Below the pieces are notes generated by a model that did no database searches, was not told the DNA's origin, and was given only the letters and a program-made list of their open reading frames with translations. The translations under genes and the position numbers were made by a program. From NCBI GenBank assembly GCA_023375675.1, contig JALQBC010000002.1, positions 310,001 through 374,000 on the forward strand: DNA of 64,000 nucleotides, read 5' to 3'. Below, piece by piece: positions 11,733 through 20,912 of the stretch. The DNA is from Cytospora piceicola (lineage: Eukaryota; Ascomycota; Sordariomycetes; Diaporthales; Cytosporaceae). Every line of letters begins with the position of its first letter. Position 1 is the stretch's first letter.

Positions 11733-12606
11733 TAGATCACTTTCCAAGGCCGAGTAGCTGCAAGCCACCGGAATTTCATGCCTTCGAGCGGCGGGCTATA
11801 AGGACGGGCTTCCTTAACAAGGCCGATGGGAACGAGGCGTTCATGCGGTCGACCTCATTTGATCTACCAACATCTCCCGAACAAAGTTTGCAACCAGACC
11901 ATCGGTCGTGTACATACATCAAGCAAAGGCAGGGCTCCGTCACGGAATGTTTAGAAAAGTTCAGGCGCGTGGAACGATGAAAAAGCAAAAGGAGTATGAG
12001 AGACGGATAATCCAGTCGATCACAGGACTGGAGGGATTTTCGGTTTCACTGATACAATTAGAAAGTTTTAATGCTTCACTCAGAGCCAAAATTAAACACT
12101 CAATTGATTTCTCAATTCACTCATCCTCGTCCACGGGTGTTTACGACTTCGAGTCTGCATCGTGACTTCCCGCTTGTCAACGCTTCTGAATCTACCGTAG
12201 TTGCTTCAGGGGGTTTTTCATATCTTTGTAGAGCACGAGGTGATGAGAGCTACTTCCAAAACGAATGTAGCAGTTACCTGGGCATGACCAACTTCCAAGG
12301 TTATTTCGACGTGTTTACATGATGCCTCGTGGGATGACCAAATTTCCTCCCAAGTGGACCTCAAGACCCTACAAAACTCCCTAACTTCTATTTCGAACAT
12401 TGAATCTCTCTCATTATCACGACAGAACCACCGTAACCAGAAAAATAACAGACGTTACGAGTTTTTTGATACACTACAGCATCAGAGTTCAATAATCTCA
12501 GGTTCACGCACTGCGCCTATATCTCTCAGAGTTCCTCTTCCGTGGTTCCGTCGTATGTTAATCACTCTGCGTCTTCATTCCATTGCATTTGCAGGTCGCA
12601 AAAGCC
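11733..12606. other. Intergenic region
   Basis: No gene was recognised. A GTATGT donor-like site near 12554 and a TTTGCAG acceptor-like site just before 12595 could define a short 5' leader intron of the next gene. Otherwise only the receptor 3' flank and moderately AT-rich sequence are seen. Confidence 0.4.
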
Positions 12607-15400
12607 ATGCCACAGGCCAAGTTGAACCCAACGACTCCGTCTCCCCTGACCAGAGATCTCAAGGCTTTGTTTCCGTTCCCAAAGCCACCCGCGCTCCGCC
12701 GGAGCCGACCACTCAGGTCCCATCTCGTCAGTAATAAACCAGTTCCCCATCTCGTGCCGGTGGGCAGAGGATTGGGGACGCCTCCGAAGGAAGTCATCCC
12801 GACAGACTTGGATCGTATTGTTACACGAGCAATCATTCAACTCGATGGGCCATGCGATAAGGCAGCACCAAGGCGCCAGTCTAGTTCGGCTACTGAAGAT
12901 CAGGTCTCGTCGGTACCGGAAGAAGACCTGATTGATCTAGACAATATCTCTTCCCAGAGGGGAGCGAAGTCGGGAGACCAGACCCCCGCGAACAACAGAC
13001 AAACCCAAGGTAGGTTTTCATTTGCTTATAGCTGTTCCACCATATCAATACCTCCAGTCTCTTTGATCTCCGTCACTGACGACTACTTCAGCAACCTCAG
13101 GCTTCAATCAAGTGCGGTCGACCATTCCCAGACCCATTCCGACTTCCTTCGAATCCAAGACTTGGGCGGTTACCTCTACTATCCAGAAGGTGCGATCAGA
13201 TAACGACACAACAGAAGCAGGTTCCAGCCCTATCATAATATCATCGACCGTCGAGTCCAAGCCAGTTGCAACAGTACCACCACTCTCTGTCACCACGGGG
13301 CGTACCTCTGTATCCAGGCTTGGAAACTCTTCCGGCACAGTTATTCAGCAGGAGACACATATTCTCGATGCGACTATTCCCAACCAGTCTAACGGCAGTA
13401 CATTTACACAAAGCTCAGTTTCACCTATCCTCACCGACGATAAGATAGACAGCAGGGAGCGGAACTCTATCGGTTTCCTCGAACAGCATCCAGCGGAGAG
13501 CCTTCCAGGCCCAATACTTGGGAAGCCAACTTCCCCTGGAGCTTTCAGACTGATGAGCCCCGTATGGATAAGAAAGGATAGACGCTCCGGATCGTCGTCT
13601 TCCGGGGGCCTCCCCCGCAGGAGCAGAAAAGGACAAGCAAACGCCTCCATCGCATACAAACAGAAGGATGATACAGTCACACGAAGCGGAAAGTCAGACG
13701 ATGACGTCTCCCCGAAGAGTTCTGCTGGCCCATCCAGTCCCAGGGCGAGCCCAGTGCATCGGAAACTTGAACGCACACTGGACGGTTCAGCCGAGACTCC
13801 TGACGCTTCCTTGAATGTGCAAGACTTGCCTCCTTCCGAAGTTCCTGGTGGCTTAGCGGAGGCCAATGCTGATACCACAACCCAAGTCGAGAGCAAAGCG
13901 CAACAGCCGAGGAAAGCTTTCGATCCAAAATTACATGGCTCGGTCTTAGGAGTCGTGCATGGACATAAGCAGGCAGATTTCCGAGCATCGGATGAAGCAT
14001 CTCGTCTTCGGCCTACCACATCACGGGAAAACATCGCGCTTCCGTCAGCCTCAGGAGCCCAGAATCTGCCAGTGTTCCAGAGATCGATCGTGAAAAAAGA
14101 AACAGTCTGCAGAAGAGGTGGCACAGGTGAAGGGTCTTTGTTGTGCTCGCCTCTTCCTAGCCCTTTTCGTCGTAACCAGACTGTTTCCAAGTCTCGTGCC
14201 AATGAGCCGATCAGCATCTACCAAGGTCTAGTGAAGCCTATTTTGAATCCGCCGCATTTACTGAGAGCTGACCTGACGCACATGGATGACGAATCCAAAC
14301 CAAACATCTTACTCACCGGCAATCGAGTCTTGGGTGGCAATAAGACGAAGATGTCATCCTGGCTTCCCAAAAAGCTCCGGAAGCTGTCAATCATACGTGA
14401 CAAGAACAAAAAGACACCTAACGAAGAATTTTCTGAAGAGGCGTCTAGCAGTAACCAGAAAAACAACCCGTCAAAGCGACCAGATCAGACAAGTAACCCC
14501 GAGGGCAAGAAGCCGCAGCCTGAATATTAGGAAGATCGCAACAGCGGCAGTCCGCGGCCCAGCAAGGATAGATCATCAAGCATGTTGGGAAAGGTTTCAT
14601 CAAAGTTGAGAGGCAATTCGACGTCCCTGCAGCGCAATTGCAACAGCGTAGAACGTTGCATAACAACCGATACTGTCGAGGGAGACAACACCCCCGGTTC
14701 CTCTCATGGTTCACGGTCAACACAACGAAACCGCGAGGCAAGAAGGAGGCGGCATAAAGAAAGGGGACAGCTCGCGTTAGATTCACTTCGAGAGCGGCTC
14801 AAGGCTGAGCTGGGGCCCGAGTTGTCGACGGATGTTCTGCATCAATCCCAGCTGGCTCAACAGATTCATGACAATCCGACTCAGGAAACTGGTGCGAAAT
14901 ATGTGTCGACTCCAGGCATACAGCGAGTGTCAAGAAAGTGGAACAACGAGGATCCCTTCCAAACCTCGGCTGGTTGGGCGACGAAGAGCAGCAAAGGATA
15001 TGAACATACTGGCCACAAGGATCTATATGGTAGCCAAGGAGGCGAAAGCGCTGACCCAAACACAGTTGATAAGTTCGCTGAAGTCGCTCTTGCGAGTGTG
15101 CCGGGGATTCGAAGGGTGTATACAAACAGCGGATCAGGGCCTACAGTTGCTAACAGTTCTCAGGAGGAAAGAGGCATGAGGAGTGGAAACGATGGAATTG
15201 CGGTTGTGGTGGCCAATGCTGAGTGTGTTTTGGAACATCCTCGACCTTCGAGGCAGAGCGAACAGGAAATGATCAAGGTCCTCTGTAAGGAGGTGAGTGA
15301 GGACAGTGAGGATCATCAGGATCGCCCTCGAAAGAGTGAGGTCAGTGGGGGAAGTTCTGCGAGTTATCATACTGCCCCTGTCATTATATCGGTCTCTTGA
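12607..15400 (+). CDS. Ser/Arg-rich protein of unknown function, interrupted by an in-frame TAG
   Basis: Exon 1 is 12607-13009, and an 82-base intron (13010-13091) leads into a long frame from 13092. That frame meets TAG at 14528-14530, giving a 613-residue product. Exactly the same frame then stays open for 290 further codons to TGA at 15398-15400. The downstream part looks coding: it is Ser/Arg-rich like the part before the stop and contains the basic run REARRRRHKERGQ. A possible 84-base intron (14451-14534, donor GTAACC, weak AAG acceptor) would remove the stop and keep frame, giving 875 residues. The protein is low in complexity, rich in Ser, Pro and charged residues, with no recognised domain and no membrane segment. 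Alternatives are a true stop with a decayed tail, readthrough, or a recent nonsense mutation. Confidence 0.6.
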
Positions 15401-15689
15401 GTGATTGTTAAACACGGAAGTTGGAATATTGGGTATGGCTTAGGATTGGGAATGCTGCAGCTTGCAGCTTTACGGCTGGGTTCTTGTATAGACTGGTGGA
15501 TACATCACTCCTTTACGGCGAATTTCGTTCCGGTTCCTTGACGTCCATCCAACAATGTCCACATGGAGCACGATCCCGATGTCTCGTCAGTGTCAGCTAT
15601 CAGCGGAGCGAGTTCAACTGTACATCATGCTCACCTTTGTAGCCATGATCCCATGTGACCCTCGTTCCCAGAAATCCTCATCAAGCTCA

Positions 15690-16610
15690 AGTGCTTCAAA
15701 AGAAAGCCATATCGACGTACTGGTACGCCCAGTGTTCCCCCCCAGCGGCCAGTCCCGGATAAACTTCCTGCTGCAAGAGGGGATTGGGTACCGGTAGTTC
15801 ATTCTCAACGTACGCCTCGACACAGCCGTAGCCAGCCTCGGATGGTGTCGTCTCCTCGATACTCGAGGTTCCAGGGCGCTCAGCAAGCCCGGACGCACGC
15901 ATTGGGGACTCTTCATGGAGGACCTCTATAGTAGATATACTGGACCTGTCCACTACCTGTGACTGGTCTGGGTGATTGGTAGTCGCAATGGCAGCCTATT
16001 ATTTCGAAGTCCTTGCTCATGCCATCGCGGGCGGTCTTGATGACGCCAAAGTAAGGGATATATATGCTCATGACGGCATCATCATCCTAACCCGGTGGAG
16101 CCGACTTCTCCTTCACAGTCACCCTCCTGGCACCGCGTAGATCTTCATCCGCAGTCTCAGTCGAGATTCAACAGCCTGCGCAGCAACTTAGTGCCCTGGG
16201 CGCTAAGTGCATCTAGTTTAATACGATTGACATCCCCCATTTTCTCTTGCACTCGCTCTATCATGGTGCAATCACTGTGGTACTGGTGCGCCAGGAGATT
16301 CTCCGCCTCCGCCCGGTGCCGGCTACTGTCCAGGTGGGCCACATGTGCAGCAGCAGTGCCATGGCGGCTACCAAGGCGAGGAAGTCGACGGTGCGGCAGC
16401 TGTGGGCGATGCCTTAGAAGCTTCGCAGAGTAGTGGACCTCGAGAGGACATCCCGCGAGGCGTTGGCGCAAGTGAGGAGGGAGCAGTACTGGGGACTGCC
16501 GACGCGCCCGACCGACGGGTAGGATGGGTGGAACATGTAGGGCAGGTGCAACTGGTTGAGGAGGTTGTAGTAAAGGGCCTGGGTCTACTGGTGAACAGCC
16601 GGTGCGTAAT
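15690..16610 (-). pseudogene. Relic of a fungal Zn2Cys6-type transcription factor C-terminal region
   Basis: On the minus strand, fragments in different frames line up in the order of the C-terminal half of a family of fungal C6 transcription factors. They are a LYYNLLNQLHLPYMF segment near 16580-16540, SCRTVDFLALVAAMALLL near 16400-16340, AHLDSSRHRAEAENLLAHQ near 16340-16280, and DALSAQGTKLLRRLL near 16210-16165. Then come IPYFGVIKTARDGMSKD near 16060-16005 and YPGLAAGGEHWAYQYVDMAFF near 15760-15696. The frames are joined by shifts and broken by stops, for example inside SF*GIAHS. No zinc cluster remains. The family assignment rests on remembered similarity, and the frame damage is directly visible. 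It cannot make a full protein. Confidence 0.75.
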
Positions 16611-17651
16611 CCAGAAGAGGGCCTAGTAGTGGTTTGGGATGGTGTCCAGGCTGGGTGCTAGGTAGGACCCCCACCTGAGTTATAACCTTTAATATCGAGG
16701 ACTTACACCTATCTTACTATTGTGTCTGTTGTGCCCTCATCTGCCTTACCGTTTATTCATCGTAGGGGTTCTTGGTGTTTTTTTATTATTAATTCTATAG
16801 GTAATTTACTTACGGGTCTTTCCTAGGCCTACTGATGTACCCATGTCAGTTGTCTTCCCAACACACACTGTTTATAGATGAGCCGGCAGATTCCTTAAGG
16901 ACATCATCTTACCCTATGGTGCGCGACAGGTGCTTCTCTGCGAAAACGGGTTTTTGGGTAGGGTCACACCCTCAAGGCTCTAGGTACCTAAGTCAAATAT
17001 ATATTCCCTTTCCTAATTCAACTTAAATATATATAAAATTTAAAAAATATATATTATATTCGTTATATAATAACGTATTATACGTATATTTTAGTTTGTT
17101 ACGTATTTATTATATAATATAAATATTAAATAAAAGGAATAAAGATTTGAAAATATTCGAAGAGGGTAAGTTTAGTAGGTCGGAGGTGCGGGGTACCTTC
17201 CGGGAGTGCGGGGTACTTCCCGGGAGAAAAACGAAATCTAGTTCGCTGAAATTTTCTTATCGAGCACGGAAACTTATCGACGATAAGATAAGACCACATC
17301 AAAACTTCGAATCCTCTTTTTACTATTTCTTATATTGTCTATTATATAGTATAGATATAAAGAATCTGACTTAATATATATATATACTATACTCTAATAC
17401 TCAGGATAGTAAGTTTACTTTTCTCTAAATCTGAAAACGTGAGGTAAATATTAAAGAAATCACTAAGTTACCTGGGCCCTGGGCGTTTAGCTATTGACCA
17501 AAACCCGTTTTCGCAGAGAAGCACCTGTCGCGCACCATATACCCCGCCCCGCGGCTTACGGCTCAGCATCTTCCTCAGCCCTATTGCCAGTAACCAGAGC
17601 GGGACCAAGCGAGAGCATTGAACACCGCACGAAGCGTCGATTAACATCACC
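16611..17651. other. AT-rich block between relic and hemerythrin-like gene
   Basis: No gene was seen. From about 16985 to 17460 the sequence is strongly AT-rich, with ATATATAT and TAATATAT runs, in sharp contrast with the surrounding DNA. TA dinucleotides are frequent, as in DNA worn by repeat-induced point mutation. The block is enclosed by an inverted repeat, listed separately. The 100 bases before 17652 form the probable 5' leader of the next gene. Confidence 0.6.
16915..17540. repeat. Inverted repeat flanking an AT-rich core
   Basis: The left arm (about 16915-16955) and right arm (about 17498-17540) are reverse complements over about 40 bases, with one extra T in the left arm. The shared core includes GCGCGACAGGTGCTTCTCTG. 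Inward of this, both arms continue with weaker similarity ending in AGGTACCTAAG versus AGGTAACTTAG. The roughly 540-base interior is AT-rich and has no open frame of interest. The layout resembles a degenerate terminal-inverted-repeat element or a fold-back element. No target-site duplication was identified. Confidence 0.7.
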
Positions 17652-18560
17652 ATGTCCGGCACGCCTCCCCTTTACACCAACAAGCCGTTGGCGTTGATCC
17701 CGACGCCCAAGTTTGAAACCGGGAAAGTGGGTGCCGACACTTACCCCTCGTCTGAGAGATGCCTCCTTCATCTTCCTCATGCTCGCTAACAGTGTTATTA
17801 TCTTAGGATGATCCGTTCACTATTGAAGCTTCACATATGGCTCTGAGCCACAACTCCTTCATCCGTGGCTTTAACAGCATCTACCAACAAGCCCCTCGCC
17901 TGGAACAGCCCGCTGACAGGACGGATTTCGTGGGTTATTGCCTGGCTTGGATTGACTGCGTCTTGCAGCACCACCATTACGAGGAGACGGAATTCTTTCC
18001 GAACCTCAACAAGGCGGCTGGTCAGACGGGGTTGATGGCCAACGCGGTCCATGAGCATGAGGCCTTCTACGGTGGCATGGAGCGGTTGAAGACTTATCTC
18101 TTGGGGAATGGTGCCAATTTCGCGAGCGTGGAGGTGATCAGGATCATGGACTCTTTCAAGGAGCCGCTGTACAATCATCTCAAGGCCGAGCCGGGTGAGA
18201 TTGTAGCCCTCGCTTCATACAGCACTGTGAACAACCCCATTGATATACTAGGAATCGCGGATGCTGCCGGTGAGTCTAAACCAATTTCCGCATCCATGAT
18301 ACTATCGAGTCTAACTCTGTGTTACTTCCTTCGAAGGCAAGAAACAGGTCAGTCTAGGTTTCATGTTCAACACCCTGCCGGTCTTCTTTTTGAACATGGA
18401 AACGGTCGAGTTCGAAGGTGGCATCTGGCATGGCGTCTTTCCACCCCTCAAGGGCCTGGCTAAACCGGTTATGAATAAGGCCGTGCCTATGTGGCATCCA
18501 GGACGTTGGCGTTTTGTCAGTTGTGATGCGGACGGAAAAGCGAAGCATTTGGCTGTGTGA
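17652..18560 (+). CDS. Hemerythrin-like (HHE) domain protein
   Basis: Exons are 17652-17726, 17807-18269 and 18337-18560, giving 253 residues. The splice sites are GT-AG, and the first intron has a GCTAAC branch site. The helical-bundle metal-binding pattern is present: an H in SHNSFIRGFN, HHHYEETEFFP (HxxxE), HEHEAFYGG, and a late HLKAEPGE segment. Proteins of this family bind a di-iron centre or related metals and are soluble. Fungal members are poorly characterised. A C-terminal extension (from about residue 180) ends with MWHPGRWRFVSCD. It is the only clearly intact gene within the decayed 15.6-19.2 kb stretch, and its promoter abuts the right arm of the inverted repeat. Function beyond metal binding is not inferable. 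Confidence 0.85.
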
Positions 18561-18698
18561 GCCCGGGACGGGATAGGGCATCTGGAAATTCTGGCAGAGA
18601 CATTCGTACTACTTCCTCCTGTCCGCGTATAGCCCTGCAGTGTACTTTTACACCGTTATCTACTTCGGGTATGAAGCCCCAGATTACAAGTCATACAG

Positions 18699-19061
18699 CT
18701 AGTACAAGTATTCACTGGGCCGTAGTATGTTGCTCTCTACAGGTCTCCGTTTACCCAGGGCGATCCGCACTCCCCAATCTCTCTCTGACACATTCTCCAC
18801 CACGATATATGTTTTCAGTCTGTCCCAGTCGAACTGCTTGCCGGGTGTTATAGCAATGTCGAACCTCCAAAGTAGTCGTGCTAACACGAGCCTCATTTCT
18901 GCTAATGCGAAAGATTTGCCTAGAGGTTCTACATATTACAAGGCCTCCGATTACTCGAGATTCAAGAGCAAAAACGACTGACCTATACAACTTCGCGGTC
19001 TAAGTCCGAAGGGCTTTTAGCTACTTCGATAGTCATTATTAAACTCTACCGGTCGTAAGCC
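18699..19061 (-). pseudogene. Cytochrome P450 C-terminal relic
   Basis: Minus-strand reading gives KPFGLRPRSCIG, a heme-ligand loop of the FxxGxRxCxG type in which the first Gly has become Arg. A well-formed intron follows (GTCAGT donor, CTCTAG acceptor, about 18930-18990). The next exon reads KSFALAEMRLVLARLLWRFD, then KTYIVVEN, ending at a stop near 18699. A TAA interrupts the frame just before KPFGL, and the Gly-to-Arg change fits a G-to-A transition. Everything N-terminal to about residue 400 of a normal P450 is missing. The sequence beyond 19061 is instead the transcription-factor fragment. The order heme loop, intron, ExxR-distal helix L is typical of fungal P450s, so family assignment is firm and function is lost. 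Confidence 0.8.
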
Positions 19062-19140
19062 TTCCGCCTCCGCCCGGTGCCGGCTATTGTCTAAGTAGGC
19101 TAGCAACAGTCTATAGCGGCTACGGGTCCGCGTCAGGGCG
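19062..19140 (-). pseudogene. Second, RIP-like mutated fragment of the transcription-factor relic
   Basis: Bases 19062-19102 match 16301-16341 at all but a handful of positions, and every difference is C-to-T or G-to-A in this copy. It encodes AYLDNSRHRAEAEG against AHLDSSRHRAEAEN in the first copy. Weaker similarity continues to about 19135. The fragment is fused directly to the P450 relic. This one-sided transition pattern is what repeat-induced point mutation leaves in duplicated fungal DNA. Confidence 0.65.
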
Positions 19141-19328
19141 AGGTCATGTGCGCTGTGCTACTTATCTTGCTTCAATAGAATCGCAGGAAACAGTCATTTA
19201 CTTCATATACATTTCGTTATAAACCTAAAGAAGTGGCGCGGGGGATATTGGTTGTCAAAAACAAGCTAAAATTCGTTTCATTTTGGATCACCTCAAGCTA
19301 TTGTGTAAAAATACTTCGCATTTCTTTA
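19141..19328. other. Short intergenic stretch
   Basis: No gene was seen. It is the 3' flank of the next minus-strand gene and the right border of the decayed region. Confidence 0.4.
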
Positions 19329-20574
19329 TTATCTCTTCCTGAAATCCACCACGACGGTGTCATCTGACGAAAGGACATCGAACACCACGATCCACATCAC
19401 CTGAACAGGGTGGTCGGTGTCACATTCTATCCGACCAGTCACCGCCACAGTATCGTTATCAGGCCCGCCAGTGGATAGCAAACTCGTGGCGTTTCCGATT
19501 ATGTCGAATACGTCGGCATTGTCGACCCTGTTTACCGTCCTTGTCAGTGAAGTTCTCTGGATAGGATACTATTGGTCTGGAGAGTGGAAGGCCACATTAT
19601 AAGGAGATAGGAACAGCTGAGACTTACTGGAACGTGATTGGCAGCGTGGGTCTATCGAGCACAATGAACAACAATGCACAGTCGCCTTGGGAGTCTAGAG
19701 TAACAAAGTAGTTGACGCTGTCATCATCGAAGGTAACATTCCAATAACCTTCGTTGCTGCTGTTGTACTTCGATTGCAAGGCTTGACAGTCGTGGGTGAT
19801 ATTTAATACGTCACCATCGGGGCTACCAGGAAGCCTTGTCAAATTCTTGCTGTTACTGCACATGTTTCTGGGGGTTTCGAGAGTCGTCTCCCAGACTTTT
19901 TCGCCTGTTCGCTTGACGAGAGAAGCATTGTGGTTGGTGGAGGACAAGTCCTGCAGTGTCAAGTTCCAGGTTATTGGACCGTCCTGATAATATTTACATT
20001 GAATATAGCCGGCCAGGGAGCTGAATTGTTCTTCAGGAGTAGTAACGTTCAGCATATGCCGGACAGAATGATCGACGATATTGACGATGTTGAAATTATC
20101 AAGACTAATTATGGGAATGGCACGGTCAGTCAAGTTTTTGTGACCGCTGAATAAGGTAGGTAATACTCACCGAACTGGCGCCGGGATTATATCCGGGCGG
20201 CCCAGGTGGATTTCAACAGAAAGCGTACAGCTGCCGTGAGAAAGTACAGTCACAGGTGTACCCAGCGAATCGAATGTGATGAAATCGTTCCCGTTTCTGC
20301 TGTTTGCCTGGCTTCGGAGGTCCTGGCAATCCTTCAAAATACTGGTCCAACTGGAGTTGGGGGCGGGGATTCCGGGCTGGATCGAAATGAGTGAGGGTTT
20401 ACTGCAGATGTTCGAAGGGATGTTGATGTCTTGCCACTCTTGGGTAGAGCGCTCGGTGGAGAGCCTGCTAATCCCCTGGGAATCGGTGAGGCCTGTGACA
20501 GTAGGATTGGCCGCTGCTAGGTCGACAAAAATGCAAGAGAGGCCGAAGATGGCCGTGAGGAGCTTTGTTATCAT
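19329..20574 (-). CDS. Secreted protein with an internal duplication, unknown family
   Basis: Exons (minus) are 20171-20574, 19628-20104 and 19329-19527, giving 359 residues. Both introns have good donors (GTGAGT, GTAAGT) and CTGAC branch sites. The ATG at 20574 opens a signal peptide (MITKLLTAIFGLSCIF, then LAAANP). The same frame stays open upstream to an ATG at 20892 with a hydrophobic stretch, so a longer form is possible. Two units repeat: residues about 45-155 and about 210-330 share the pattern IC/MCS, DCQ.L, a Thr/Phe/Asp-rich strand, GSC or GDC, then LDNFNIVNIV versus VDNADVFDII. Paired cysteines recur at equivalent positions, and N-glycosylation sequons are plentiful. No named domain was recognised. 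The cysteine pattern recalls fungal effector-like or lectin-like secreted proteins, which is inference only. Confidence 0.75.
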
Positions 20575-20912
20575 AACGGTGTTATAAAATTGATAGAGAT
20601 AAGTGTTTTCTTGGTTGAGACTGCCTATTGTTTGCTGGTTTCTGATATCGAAAGTACGAAGGCGGAGGAAGGAGAAGAAGGTTAGAGATGCATATGCGAA
20701 TTTATACCTCCAAGGAGCCTGGAATCTGAAATGAGCCACAAGCTGAGTGACAAAGTCATGCCTGCTCACTTGGATCGACCACTGAATCAGTTTTATGAGT
20801 GAGACCCAGGCGAGTGTGAAACAGAGTAAACTGATGAGATGGAAGCCAAATAAATATATAGGTAGCAACCATGTAAACGACCCTAAATCCATGCATATGA
20901 CACCCGATATTT
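20575..20912. other. Intergenic, likely promoter of the duplicated secreted protein gene
   Basis: The stretch lies between two co-directional minus-strand genes. On the minus strand a TATATATTTATTT stretch near 20850-20862 could serve as TATA element, about 280 bases before the start at 20574. Confidence 0.4.

Noticed and set aside
14451..14530. Intron ending at the natural-looking TATTAG that overlaps the in-frame stop
   Set aside because: With the available GT donors (14451, 14493) the join shifts frame and meets another stop soon after.
16345..16626. 94-codon plus-strand frame within the transcription-factor relic
   Set aside because: The complementary strand carries recognisable transcription-factor segments, so this frame is a shadow.
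20574..20892. Longer N-terminus for the duplicated secreted protein, starting at an ATG at 20892
   Set aside because: The upstream frame is open and hydrophobic, but it contains a TATA-like stretch, and the ATG at 20574 starts directly with a well-formed signal peptide. Kept only as an alternative.
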